Shown: positions 22,375-30,615, counted from the stretch's first letter. The stretch is DNA of 43,026 nucleotides from Akkermansia sp. (GCA_030531305.1 JAUNNT010000010.1:1-43026), one strand, 5' to 3'. Made by a program: numbers and translations. Notes: generated by a model from the letters alone, not told the origin.

Positions 22375-24519
22375 ATGAAACTATTGAATGAACAAAAAGA
22401 GCAAGAAGCCCAGAACATCCTGAGCGTCCTTGACGGACATTTGGAGGAGTGCTCCAAGCAGGGGTTCCGGGAACTCCACGATTCCCTGGCCGACCACCGC
22501 CAGAATATCGGCAACGCCGTGCGCCAATTCGATTCCGCCGTCATGATCGTGGTGGCGGTCGGCATGCTGAAGGCCGGCAAGTCCACCCTCATCAACCTGC
22601 TGGCCAGGGATGAAAACGCCTCACCCACCGGGTTCGGCACGGATACCACGCTGCGCCCCGCGCTCATCACCATGGGCCCTCCCGGCGATACCGAGGGGAA
22701 CATCATCATCTACGGCAACCGCCCCGCCGATACCGCCAAGCAGAAGGAGTGCCTGCAAGCCATTCTCGACAACCTGCGCGGGTTGCCCCTGAGCAAGGGA
22801 ATTGACCAGCCGCGGGTGGAGCCTCTGCGCACCGGGGCGCTCAAGAAGGCGCTGTGCGTGCCCTGCGGGGTGGGGAACGACCTCTTGCCGCAGGAACCCC
22901 TGCTGGTGGTGGTGAAAATCCCGTACCACGCAGACGGGAAGATGCTCCAGAACGGGCGCCTGCTGCTGGACATGCCGGGGCTGGATTCCGCCAACGCGGA
23001 AATCTCCCTGCGCCCGGAAAAGGTGTTTTCCGATGAGCAGGTGGCGGAGCTCAGCCGTTTCCTGCATGACAAGCTGGACAACCAGGGATACGCGGACGAG
23101 CTGGAGAAAGACCTCCGGATGCGTGAAAGCGCGGTCACGTACGAGTCCCTCATCCAGCAGTGCGATATGGTGCTGTGCTTGCAGAGCTCCGTGTCGCCCC
23201 TCAACGACAAGGCCTGCGCGTGCCTCAACAGCGTGCTGGACATGCGCTCCCAGGCAACCGCCTGGGTGGTCATGAACCGCATGCGCAACCAGGATTGGGT
23301 GACGGAGGAATGCCTGGAGGGCAAGTGGGCCGAGCAGGTTCAAAACGCCACGCGCGTTTTTGCGAAAATCAAGAAGGGCACCGAGCTCAAGCAGTCCTCC
23401 TGCAACCTGGGAGAGGCATATGCAGGCATTTTGGAGGACGACCGCAACATCAAGGTGCCGGAAGGCTCCACCGTGGAAAAGCAAAAGGCGGCCCTCCGGG
23501 AGCATTCGGGATTCCTGCCGCTGGAGGAACAGCTGCTCAACCACCTGGACCAGAACGGCACGGCCACGCGTTTGCAATTCTGCAAGCAAACCCTGCACCA
23601 GGAGCTGAACACATGCAAGACTGCCCTGTCGGCGCGTCTCCAAACCGCCAAAGGCCGTCTCCAGACATTGCAGCAGGCCAAGACCGCTTGGGGGAACGCC
23701 GCCCAAAAGCTCCATCCCAACCAAGGCCCCTTCACCATTCAGGGTAACGCGCACTGCCTCACATCATCCCTGGAAAGGGAGATCGACAAATGGTGCAAAA
23801 GCATAGGCGAGAACCACCCCTGCATGAAGGAGGAGCTTATCCCCGGAGACGAGCTTGATACCTATTTGCAGGCTTGTTTCAGCAAGGGAAGCGAACTCAC
23901 CAAGGACTTCCTGGACAAGCTCGGCGTTCAGGAGGTCCAAGTGGAGCAAAACACCAACGGCAGCATTTCCCACCATGGGCTCGGGGATATGATAGGAGGC
24001 GAGGTTTGCAAGCGTTGCATCGATGCATGCAACGAGGCCAAGAAATGCATGCAAGGTGTGTCGGGTGGTGCGCAGGTGCTTGAGCACCATGTTTCCTCTT
24101 TCCAGCAGCTTTGCAACCGCAGCCGCTTGCTTAACGGCGGGTTCAACATTACTCTGCCTGCATCGACCAATTATGCCAACACAACGGAAAATAGGCCATG
24201 GTACTGGCCGTTCGGCGTGGGTCGCGTCAAGGCAAGCTCCGGTATTTGGCAGGGGGATATCAAAAGCATGGTCGCCCACTACTGCAGTCAGATTGCCGAC
24301 ATCGTCCAAGCCAACGCAGTGGGGCAGGGCGGAAACAACCGCTGCACCGAAATCGTCAACGAGGAAGTGGCCAACCGCCTGCAACCCGTTTGGGATGACA
24401 TAGGCAACCATACGAAGGAGACGGAAGACAGTATAGCCTGCCTGAAGAGGGAAATTGATTTGCTCGGCAAAGTTATGCAGGATATAGACAGCTCCATGAA
24501 GCAGGTGAACCAATGGTAA
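22375..24519 (+). CDS. Dynamin-like GTPase
   Basis: 714 residues. N-terminal helical segment (1-55), then a GTPase domain: G1 GMLKAGKST (63-71), a conserved Thr in the following loop (TTLRP), G3 DMPGLDS (199-205), and at the expected G4 position NRMRNQDW (301-308) instead of a standard NKxD. The large size, long helical C-terminal half and G-domain loops match bacterial dynamin-like proteins, which bind and remodel membranes. It begins a seven-gene operon with a DUF697-like protein 21 nt later, reminiscent of YcjX-YcjF pairs. The variant G4 motif suggests altered nucleotide specificity or a relaxed site. Confidence 0.85.
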   Translation: MKLLNEQKEQEAQNILSVLDGHLEECSKQGFRELHDSLADHRQNIGNAVRQFDSAVMIVVAVGMLKAGKSTLINLLARDENASPTGFGTDTTLRPALITMGPPGDTEGNIIIYGNRPADTAKQKECLQAILDNLRGLPLSKGIDQPRVEPLRTGALKKALCVPCGVGNDLLPQEPLLVVVKIPYHADGKMLQNGRLLLDMPGLDSANAEISLRPEKVFSDEQVAELSRFLHDKLDNQGYADELEKDLRMRESAVTYESLIQQCDMVLCLQSSVSPLNDKACACLNSVLDMRSQATAWVVMNRMRNQDWVTEECLEGKWAEQVQNATRVFAKIKKGTELKQSSCNLGEAYAGILEDDRNIKVPEGSTVEKQKAALREHSGFLPLEEQLLNHLDQNGTATRLQFCKQTLHQELNTCKTALSARLQTAKGRLQTLQQAKTAWGNAAQKLHPNQGPFTIQGNAHCLTSSLEREIDKWCKSIGENHPCMKEELIPGDELDTYLQACFSKGSELTKDFLDKLGVQEVQVEQNTNGSISHHGLGDMIGGEVCKRCIDACNEAKKCMQGVSGGAQVLEHHVSSFQQLCNRSRLLNGGFNITLPASTNYANTTENRPWYWPFGVGRVKASSGIWQGDIKSMVAHYCSQIADIVQANAVGQGGNNRCTEIVNEEVANRLQPVWDDIGNHTKETEDSIACLKREIDLLGKVMQDIDSSMKQVNQW

Positions 24520-24540
24520 CCGAATAGCTCTACGACGCAC

Positions 24541-25539
24541 ATGAACAAGAAACAACACTGGGTGCCCTTCCTGATAGCCGCGGTCTTGGTGGTGGGCCTG
24601 TACTTTGGTTCGGACCTCCTCATCAAAGTACGCGCGCTCAATGAGCTGACAACGCCGTACCCGATAGCCGGCACGGTGCTGGCGGCGGGCGTTGCGTGGC
24701 TGTTGTGGGTGGTGGTGGTGGGGCCGGTAATCACGTTCTGCCGCATGGGGCGCGGCGCGGGTTCTGTGGAAAGCCGCACCAGGGCGGCATTGCGGGAACT
24801 GGAACCCTATGAGCGCTGCGAGAACGATCCCGACCCGCGGAAAAGGGAACAGTTCGCCCTCTGGCAGGCCATATACAACGCCCACCTCAAGGAACCGGGG
24901 AGGCTGCCGGAGCTGTTGGCAAGGTATGCCGAGAATTCCGAGTTGCACCGCCGCGCCATCCAATATGTCTTCAGCAGCTGCAAGGCAACGGCCATAGGCG
25001 TGGTCATCAGCCGGAACAAGTTCTTGGACGGCCTGGTGCTGCTGGTACTGCAAATGAAAATGATTGTTGCGCTGGCGCGCATGCACGGCTACAAGCCCTC
25101 CCTGGTGTTCAACCTGCTCTGCTTCAGCTGGGTGGTTGCCAACTCCATTGTTTTCTCCCTCATCTCCGCCAATGCCGTGGAAGCCGCCCAAGGCGTAGTG
25201 GACGAGCACGTCATCGACCCCGCCGTGGAAGCCTTGCAGGAAAACGTTTTCGAGCCCCTTGCCCAATATGCCGGCGAACAAATCGGCATGGATGTGGGGG
25301 TTGGAGCGGGGAGTGCCATTCCCTTTCTGGGAGGCGTGCTCAGTGCGGGAGGCAAGATTGCCATCGAGGCCATCTTGGGAGCCTTGCCCGTGTATGTGAC
25401 GGGGCGCGTGTTCCTGATGCGCCTGGAGGGCGATGCCAGCGCCGTGGATATGAAGACCCTGGTAAACATACGCCGCGAAGGCTTGAAGAACATGTGGGAG
25501 TTATGGTGGAAAAAGGGTGGGTTTGAAAAGGCAAGTTGA
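24541..25539 (+). CDS. DUF697/YcjF-like multi-span membrane protein
   Basis: 332 residues. Two membrane helices near the N-terminus (residues 8-26 and 42-66) and further hydrophobic segments around 155-215. The segment AIGVVISRNKFLDGLVLLVL and HGYKPSLVFNLLCFSWVVAN matches the pattern of DUF697 (YcjF family), which partners with GTPases. A Gly-rich hydrophobic region near residue 265 (GAGSAIPFLGGVLSAGG) may be another helix pair. It is directly downstream of the GTPase gene. Probably the membrane anchor or effector of that GTPase. Confidence 0.72.
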   Translation: MNKKQHWVPFLIAAVLVVGLYFGSDLLIKVRALNELTTPYPIAGTVLAAGVAWLLWVVVVGPVITFCRMGRGAGSVESRTRAALRELEPYERCENDPDPRKREQFALWQAIYNAHLKEPGRLPELLARYAENSELHRRAIQYVFSSCKATAIGVVISRNKFLDGLVLLVLQMKMIVALARMHGYKPSLVFNLLCFSWVVANSIVFSLISANAVEAAQGVVDEHVIDPAVEALQENVFEPLAQYAGEQIGMDVGVGAGSAIPFLGGVLSAGGKIAIEAILGALPVYVTGRVFLMRLEGDASAVDMKTLVNIRREGLKNMWELWWKKGGFEKAS

Positions 25540-25548
25540 TACACGGCT

Positions 25549-26379
25549 ATGATTGCCAAAGTGAAAATTGTGGGTGTGCTGTTGCTGCTGGCGGCGGCGT
25601 TGTACGGCGTGCTGCAGGTGATGGGCGGCGGCAAGCCGCTCACGGCGGAGCAGAAGGCGGCGGTGGACCAGGCGTACAGGGAGGCCGCGGCCGCCGTCAC
25701 GGCGCGCGGGGCGCAGCTGGAGCAGTGGTACCTGGAGCAGAAGAAATACACCCCCGCGGCCGCGGCTGAACTCACCAGCCTGCGCAGCAAGTGGGTGGTG
25801 GCCAAAACCGCCGCAACAGGAGACGATAAGCAGCGCCAGCAGTACGTGAACGCCATTATCGCAAAGCACCTGTACAGCACGCAGGATTGCGAGAAGGGCA
25901 CCGCGCACCATGCGGCCCTGCTCATCAAGGATTGGCTGGATGTGGAGGATTCCCTCAGCATGGCGGCCAACTGCCCCGCGCTGGGTCTCAAGGCGCGCGA
26001 GGAGGAGGTGCAGCACGGCAATGTGGTGACATCGGATATGGACGGCGAGCTGGAGCAGATGCTCTATGCGGAGCTGGGCTCGTTGCTGGGCGGTGAGGTG
26101 GCATCCTACGTGGGGATTGAGCTTGCCACCTCCGCCGGGTTGATAGGTGCCGGCACCCTGGGCGCGGCGGAGACTTTCGGCATTTCGCTCGGTCTGGGCA
26201 TCCTGGCAGACATTGTGGTGAGCTGGGCCATGGATGTGGAGGGCAAGATTGAAGCCAAGCTCAACGAACAGGTGGAAAAGGATGCCGCCGCCCACCGCAA
26301 GAACTTTGAGAGCACCATGCTCCAGGCGCTCCGGAAGCGCAAGGACGACTGGGTGGGGCAGATTTCAAATTCAAACTGA
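25549..26379 (+). CDS. Membrane-anchored helical protein
   Basis: 276 residues. One N-terminal signal-anchor helix (about 8-26), a helical middle with Lys/Glu/Gln-rich stretches, then a hydrophobic Gly/Ala-rich region at about 186-225 (ATSAGLIGAGTLGAAETFG). A charged coiled-coil tail follows. Alternation of glycine with small hydrophobics suggests a membrane-inserting or amphipathic hairpin. It follows the DUF697 gene by 9 nt. No family recognised; probably a structural component of the GTPase complex. Confidence 0.68.
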   Translation: MIAKVKIVGVLLLLAAALYGVLQVMGGGKPLTAEQKAAVDQAYREAAAAVTARGAQLEQWYLEQKKYTPAAAAELTSLRSKWVVAKTAATGDDKQRQQYVNAIIAKHLYSTQDCEKGTAHHAALLIKDWLDVEDSLSMAANCPALGLKAREEEVQHGNVVTSDMDGELEQMLYAELGSLLGGEVASYVGIELATSAGLIGAGTLGAAETFGISLGLGILADIVVSWAMDVEGKIEAKLNEQVEKDAAAHRKNFESTMLQALRKRKDDWVGQISNSN

Positions 26380-26381
26380 CC

Positions 26382-27128
26382 ATGACCAAGAAACTCATAT
26401 CATTGTGCTGTATCGTCTGTCTTCTGCTCGGCATGCCCGGCGTGGCGCAGGGCGGCATCATGTCCGCCGCGGCGCGTGAGGCCATGGAGCGCATAGCCGG
26501 CAAGGTGGCCCAGGAAGGCACGGAGACCGCCGCCAAGAAAACCGCCCGCGAGCTTATGGAGAAGGCTGCCCGCTCCATCCCGGAAATCGCGGAGTATGTG
26601 AAGAAGTTCGGGGACGATGCCTACTACCTGGTGGAGAAGCCCGCGCGCGTGAAGCTCTGCGCGCAGTTCGGGGATGATGCGGCGGAAGCCCTGGTGAAAA
26701 ACGGGCGCGTTGCGGAGGAAATGCTCACCAGCTTCCCCACGCAGGAATGCGCCGCAGGCATGAAGAACCTCTCACGCGAGGAGGCCCGGGAACTGGCTTC
26801 TTTACTGAAAAGCGGCAAGGTCAATTCCTCCAAGATAGATGATTTCTGGAGATTCGTATCGCGACATCCCAAGTTTTCCATGGCATCTGCTGCAGCCGCT
26901 ACGGGCTTAGTCGTTGCTCCCAGAATCATCACCGAGACGATTCGCCTGGTAGGCACCATGATAGAGCATCCCGTGGCAAGCGTGTTTGTGCTGCTGCTCT
27001 TGGCCACCCTCTTGTGGGGAGCGTGGACCTGGCTGCTGAAACGCTTCCCCCGCCTGGCCCTCTGCATCCTGAAATTCCCCGGCTGGCTTGGCAAAAAGCT
27101 GAGCTCTCTCTTCCAATCCAAACAATAA
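26382..27128 (+). CDS. Secreted protein with C-terminal membrane helix
   Basis: 248 residues. N-terminal signal peptide (MTKKLISLCCIVCLLLGMP), then an Ala/Lys/Glu-rich helical region, and one C-terminal membrane helix (PVASVFVLLLLATLLWGAWT) ending in basic residues. The soluble part would face the periplasm. It starts 2 nt after the previous stop. No family is recognised and no catalytic motif is seen. Confidence 0.67.
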   Translation: MTKKLISLCCIVCLLLGMPGVAQGGIMSAAAREAMERIAGKVAQEGTETAAKKTARELMEKAARSIPEIAEYVKKFGDDAYYLVEKPARVKLCAQFGDDAAEALVKNGRVAEEMLTSFPTQECAAGMKNLSREEARELASLLKSGKVNSSKIDDFWRFVSRHPKFSMASAAAATGLVVAPRIITETIRLVGTMIEHPVASVFVLLLLATLLWGAWTWLLKRFPRLALCILKFPGWLGKKLSSLFQSKQ

Positions 27129-27135
27129 TTACACC

Positions 27136-27804
27136 ATGGAAAATACGCTGGACCTCCCATCTTTGCCAGCCAGTATCCCAGGGCAACTGCTAGAGGAACT
27201 GCGCAAGCGCCCCCCGGAGCAACCCCTCTATGTCAAGGTTGGATCAACCGCCTTGTGGCTCACCAAGGCCGCCGTTACGGGAGATTACGTGGATATTGCC
27301 GTTACGGCGGCACTGTGCGCGCCTGATTACGCGCCCTACCTCATCAGCGAAGATTCCGAGCTGGGGCGGAAGGTGCTGGATGCGGCAAGTATGGTTTCCA
27401 ACGGTCAGAATTTGGTGTGCAGGGTGGCCACGGATGTCGTGGCGGGTTCATTCAACCTTGCGGGTGATGCTATGCATCCGTTGGGTGATGCCATGGAAAG
27501 CGCCGGTCAGGCTACCGGGGGCGTTGCGCGTGATGCCGGATGCTGCATCGGGAGCGCGGCCGCAGATGCAGGCGGATGGCTCCGAAGTGCCGGGGATGCC
27601 GTGGGAGGCATGCCCGGTGCAGCAATCGCCGCGGGCGGCACCATGCTCCAGACGGGTGGCGAGACCGCGCGGATTGCCGGAGAGGTTGCAGGCGGCATCG
27701 CCGAGGCTACCGGCAATATCGCCAAGGAGGGAACGCGCATTACCGGAGATGTTTTGGGGGGCGTGGGCAATGCCGTGTCCTGGCTGGGATCTAAATTGTT
27801 TTGA
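27136..27804 (+). CDS. Amphipathic Gly/Ala-repeat protein
   Basis: 222 residues. No signal peptide. The first 80 residues are mixed. The C-terminal half is an imperfect repeat of glycine/alanine with aspartate or threonine at intervals of about 7-11 residues (AGDAMHPLGDAMESAGQATG, GGETARIAGEVAGGIAEATG), which forms an amphipathic helix similar to apolipoprotein/perilipin-like sequences. Such repeats can bind membrane surfaces, which would suit a GTPase membrane-remodelling operon. No family recognised. Confidence 0.62.
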   Translation: MENTLDLPSLPASIPGQLLEELRKRPPEQPLYVKVGSTALWLTKAAVTGDYVDIAVTAALCAPDYAPYLISEDSELGRKVLDAASMVSNGQNLVCRVATDVVAGSFNLAGDAMHPLGDAMESAGQATGGVARDAGCCIGSAAADAGGWLRSAGDAVGGMPGAAIAAGGTMLQTGGETARIAGEVAGGIAEATGNIAKEGTRITGDVLGGVGNAVSWLGSKLF

Positions 27805-27806
27805 TT

Positions 27807-28160
27807 ATGCAATGGATGAATAACAGATACTCGGATTTGAAGGCATTGCTCTTTGTCGGCGGCTTCTTCATCCTCAGCGCGTGCCCGGGATTCGTGCTGC
27901 TTATGATGGGGCGGGGGGAGCTGATGATACCGCTGTATGTGCTGGAGGGCGGGATCATGGCCGCCCTGTTCGCGCTGTCGGGCGTGAAGGGCCTGCACGT
28001 TGCCACGGTGGCGGTGCTGGGGCTGCTGGCCCTTGTGGCCGCATTTCTCTGGGGCGGCTGGGCGCTGGCTCTCAGCCTGCTGGCCACCATCGTCATTTTC
28101 CTGCTCTTCTTTGGCTGTTTCCTCTACATGATTGCCAAATGCCTCGGCAATCGCTCATGA
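27807..28160 (+). CDS. Small multi-span membrane protein
   Basis: 117 residues from the ATG at 27807, 2 nt after the previous stop. Four hydrophobic stretches (LKALLFVGGFFILSACPGFV, LEGGIMAALFALSG, VATVAVLGLLALVAAFLWGG, LALSLLATIVIFLLFFGCFL) imply 3-4 membrane helices with very short loops. A TTG at 27801 could add two codons. No family recognised. Likely a subunit of the GTPase-linked membrane complex. Confidence 0.6.
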   Translation: MQWMNNRYSDLKALLFVGGFFILSACPGFVLLMMGRGELMIPLYVLEGGIMAALFALSGVKGLHVATVAVLGLLALVAAFLWGGWALALSLLATIVIFLLFFGCFLYMIAKCLGNRS

Positions 28161-28182
28161 CAAATCAACCCTGGTTGGAACC

Positions 28183-28356
28183 ATGAACAGCATGATACAC
28201 GACTACTGGAACATGTCTCCCCTGGCGGCGGTGGGGGCAATCATCCTGATGTGCTGCGTCCTCGGCAAGTGGGAGGGCTGGATGAAAACGGCGGGCTGTG
28301 TGGTGGGCGGCGCGCTGCTGCTCATCGGGATTGGAAGCTATCTGGGTTCACTATAG
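28183..28356 (+). CDS. 57-residue membrane peptide
   Basis: 57 residues from the ATG at 28183: MNSMIHDYWNMSPLAAVGAI and then a second hydrophobic stretch (CVVGGALLLIGIGSYLG). Two short helices with a KWEGWMK loop. It is the last gene of the operon, 22 nt downstream of the previous stop; the reading-frame extension upstream to 28132 has no ATG. Likely a small complex subunit. Confidence 0.5.
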   Translation: MNSMIHDYWNMSPLAAVGAIILMCCVLGKWEGWMKTAGCVVGGALLLIGIGSYLGSL

Positions 28357-28382
28357 ATTTGCGCGGGTGCGGGGCTTTGCGT

Positions 28383-29507
28383 TTACTCCCCGTGCGCCGA
28401 ACGCCAGTCGCGGACGATGCCGGAAAGCTCTTGCACGATTCTTTCCCCAAGCGGATTGAGCTTTCTCATATCGTTGAATCCCGGCACGAATTCTCCCGTG
28501 TCCGGCTTATGGGCCATCCCTTTCACCTCAATGACCGTGCGGTTGGGAATCTGCTCGCGCATGCATGCTTCGCGCTCGCGCTGCACACTGACCATTTTGT
28601 CTTCTGAACCGATGACGAAACGGATGGGGATATCCCGCCCGCATGCGGCTTTGCCGGAATAGGGCGACTGGGTGACGTGTGCGATGGCCATGGCATAGGT
28701 GGCGTATTTGTGAAGGATGCCCGCCGTAAGTACGTCGAGCCCAGGGATGAGCCAAGGAGCCATGCGCGCTAAGGTAAACATCTTGTACAGGTCATAGCGG
28801 CAAATGTCGGACGAAGCCGCGGCGCAAACGGCGCCCACGCAGTTCGGGAGCTGCAAGGCGCACTGGTATGCGTAGAACCCGCCCAGGGAAAACCCCATTG
28901 CAATGACGGGCAGGGGCTCTTCGCCGGGGATTTTGTACCGCTCCTTCAACATGGCGCATATCTGCGTTATGTTGAACGCCTGTTCCGTTACGAATTGCTT
29001 CAGGCAGGTGTTGTCTATGGGGCGCCCCGCAGATCCCATGATTGCGATGTTTTTCATTATCCGGGTGTCTGCATCGCAAAAACTCTTGTCGTCGGTAAGC
29101 ACGCGGTAGCCTGTGAGGTGCAGGTCGAATGTGACCATGATGCATCCCAGTTCCTTGACGACATGGCGGACGTACAGGGCGTTGTCAGAGTAGTCCCCGC
29201 CGATTCCCGCGAAAGAGAACACGACAGGAAGCGGCCTGGGGTTTTGTTCAAAGCCTTCCGGCGCAAATACGGCACACCTCCATTGGGCAAAGCGCCTGCG
29301 GAAATCCTCGTTCCAGATATCGCTGTTCAAGGGGGCATTCACATGGTAGAGCTCTCCCGGTACCCTGGCCCAACCGAATTCATTTGGTCCGCTTATAAGT
29401 TCAAAATCGGCGGTCAGGTCCCTAGATGTGAAAATATCCGGGAAGGCCGGCTCCCCCTTGAAGTTTTTCAAATCCCTGAATTGGTTGTCATGGATGGTAA
29501 TATACAT
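28383..29507 (-). CDS. Alpha/beta-hydrolase fold enzyme
   Basis: 374 residues, no signal peptide. The nucleophile elbow is GFSLGG (205-210, Ser207). Asp303 in SEDKMVS and His333 in KGMAHK complete a plausible triad, so it should be active. An oxyanion-type segment FSFAGIGGDYSD lies near residue 98. The family covers esterases, lipases and acyltransferases, and the substrate cannot be told from sequence. It is convergent with the GTPase operon and not part of it by orientation. Promoter at 29541-29568. Confidence 0.85.
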   Translation of the reverse strand: MYITIHDNQFRDLKNFKGEPAFPDIFTSRDLTADFELISGPNEFGWARVPGELYHVNAPLNSDIWNEDFRRRFAQWRCAVFAPEGFEQNPRPLPVVFSFAGIGGDYSDNALYVRHVVKELGCIMVTFDLHLTGYRVLTDDKSFCDADTRIMKNIAIMGSAGRPIDNTCLKQFVTEQAFNITQICAMLKERYKIPGEEPLPVIAMGFSLGGFYAYQCALQLPNCVGAVCAAASSDICRYDLYKMFTLARMAPWLIPGLDVLTAGILHKYATYAMAIAHVTQSPYSGKAACGRDIPIRFVIGSEDKMVSVQREREACMREQIPNRTVIEVKGMAHKPDTGEFVPGFNDMRKLNPLGERIVQELSGIVRDWRSAHGE

Positions 29508-29540
29508 GTTTCTATGTGTTGGGGTGTGGTGACAGGAGCC

Positions 29541-29568
29541 ATTGTATCGTTTCCCGGTGGCATGTCAA
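29541..29568 (-). promoter_or_regulatory. Promoter of the alpha/beta-hydrolase gene
   Basis: Minus strand: TTGACA (29568-29563), 16 bp, TACAAT (29546-29541), 33 nt before the ATG. Confidence 0.6.
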
Positions 29569-29591
29569 CACGCCTTTGTGGGAAATTGCGT

Positions 29592-29621
29592 TTGACACAA
29601 CGATGGGTGAGGGGGTATAAG
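29592..29621 (+). promoter_or_regulatory. Promoter of the TTPGGTTHY repeat protein
   Basis: TTGACA (29592-29597), 18 bp with a G5 run next to the -10, TATAAG (29616-29621), ATG at 29632 with GGGAG in the gap. Confidence 0.6.
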
Positions 29622-29631
29622 GGAGACGAAC

Positions 29632-30057
29632 ATGAAAGCGATTGCAATTTTGATGATGGTTGCGCTGTGCGGCGCGGCTTGGGCGCAGGGGAGCGCGTAC
29701 ACCACGCCCGGCGGCACCAGGCACTACAACGGGCCAAACGGCTACCACGGCTCATCCTACACCACGCCGGGCGGCACCACGCACTATAGCGACAACCGCG
29801 GCACGCACGGCTCATCCTACACCACACCCGGCGGCACCACGCACTACTCCGACAACCGCGGCACGCACGGAACCTCCTACACCACGCCCGGCGGAACCAC
29901 CCACTACACGGACAACAAGGGGCGCAGCGTCACCTCCTACACCACGCCAGGCGGCACCACGCATTACCGCGACAACCAGGGCCGCACGGGCACGTCCTAC
30001 ACCACGCCAGGCGGCACCACCCACTACAGCGGGAACTTCTTTGACAAGAAGAAGTAG
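29632..30057 (+). CDS. Secreted protein of six 20-residue repeats
   Basis: 141 residues: a signal peptide of about 20 residues, then six tandem 20-residue units of the form SSYTTPGGTTHYSDNRGTHG with a lysine-rich end. The first unit is the most diverged (NGPNGYHG). The DNA repeats with a 60-bp period (29692-30054). The repeat contains Gly-Gly, His and Tyr at fixed positions, suggesting a metal-binding or adhesive surface fibre. No known family recognised. It is monocistronic with its own promoter and converges with the YkvA gene 8 nt away. Confidence 0.75.
   Translation: MKAIAILMMVALCGAAWAQGSAYTTPGGTRHYNGPNGYHGSSYTTPGGTTHYSDNRGTHGSSYTTPGGTTHYSDNRGTHGTSYTTPGGTTHYTDNKGRSVTSYTTPGGTTHYRDNQGRTGTSYTTPGGTTHYSGNFFDKKK
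29692..30054 (+). repeat. Six tandem 60-bp repeats
   Basis: In-frame coding repeats with phased silent changes; unit size 60 bp. Likely to vary in copy number between strains. Confidence 0.8.
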
Positions 30058-30065
30058 GCTGCGGG

Positions 30066-30446
30066 CTACGGCAGGCGCTTTTCCTCCGAATCCTGCGGGG
30101 CAGGGGTGCAGTTGCGCATCGGGCGCTCCTGCGGCTGTTCGTCGTTCGGCAAATTGTCCGTGCGGCGGTGTACGGCTGCGGTGATGAGGGAAACCGCGAT
30201 GGCCAGCACGCCGATGTCGTCAAGCCAGCCCACCAGCGGCATGATGTCCGGCAGGAAATCCGCCGGCCACACCGCGTACAGCACGGCGAGCACGGCAATG
30301 ATGACGTTGCGCGGGGTGAGCAGGTTGCCCTTCATGTGCTGCGCGGCGGTTCCGGCGCGCTCGCCCGCGGGCTTGCCGCGGAACACGCGCGCCACCAGCT
30401 CCGGCAGAACCAGCAGGCATCCCCTCTTGTCAGGCGTTGGGTTCAT
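30066..30446 (-). CDS. YkvA-family (DUF1232) small membrane protein
   Basis: 126 residues from the ATG at 30446. The family motif is seen as a hydrophobic helix followed by PADFLPDIMPLVGWLDDIGV. A second helix (VLAIAVSLITAAV) follows. The family's role is not established; it is found widely as a small membrane protein. The tail is Gln/Pro/Arg-rich. A predicted leaderless promoter ends 7 nt before the ATG, which supports this start over longer in-frame options. Confidence 0.82.
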   Translation of the reverse strand: MNPTPDKRGCLLVLPELVARVFRGKPAGERAGTAAQHMKGNLLTPRNVIIAVLAVLYAVWPADFLPDIMPLVGWLDDIGVLAIAVSLITAAVHRRTDNLPNDEQPQERPMRNCTPAPQDSEEKRLP

Positions 30447-30453
30447 ACCGCCA

Positions 30454-30481
30454 TATATACACCCCCCGCGCCAAATGGCAA
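30454..30481 (-). promoter_or_regulatory. YkvA gene promoter, probably leaderless
   Basis: Minus strand: TTGCCA (30481-30476), 16 bp with a G6 run, TATATA (30459-30454), then 7 nt to the ATG. Confidence 0.5.
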
Positions 30482-30536
30482 CCCCAATCCGCTCACTCTG
30501 TGTCATGACTCCCCGCCTCGATGTGCACATTGCCCA

Positions 30537-30565
30537 TTGTACACGCCCATAAAATCTGCTACACT
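30537..30565 (+). promoter_or_regulatory. aroK promoter
   Basis: TTGTAC (30537-30542), 17 bp, TACACT (30560-30565), ATG at 30616. Confidence 0.55.
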
Positions 30566-30583
30566 GTTCGCAGAAGAACAACT

Positions 30584-30610
30584 AGTACATAGTAAAGAGT
30601 ACCTAGTAAA
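30584..30610 (+). repeat. Two 14-nt spaced AGTACNTAGTAAA copies in the aroK leader
   Basis: AGTACATAGTAAA (30584-30596) and AGTACCTAGTAAA (30598-30610), with a 14-nt period. A third copy, inverted, is at 5795-5807. Confidence 0.5.
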
Positions 30611-30615
30611 TCTTC

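Noticed and set aside
28340..28400. Possible third copy of the ribF repeat at the end of the GTPase operon
   Set aside because: Only an 8-base GATTTGCG match, consistent with chance; so the kinase-GTPase region cannot be shown to be a second tandem island.
29692..30054. Regular 60-bp repeats considered as a CRISPR-like array
   Set aside because: The repeats are contiguous, in frame and coding with no spacers.
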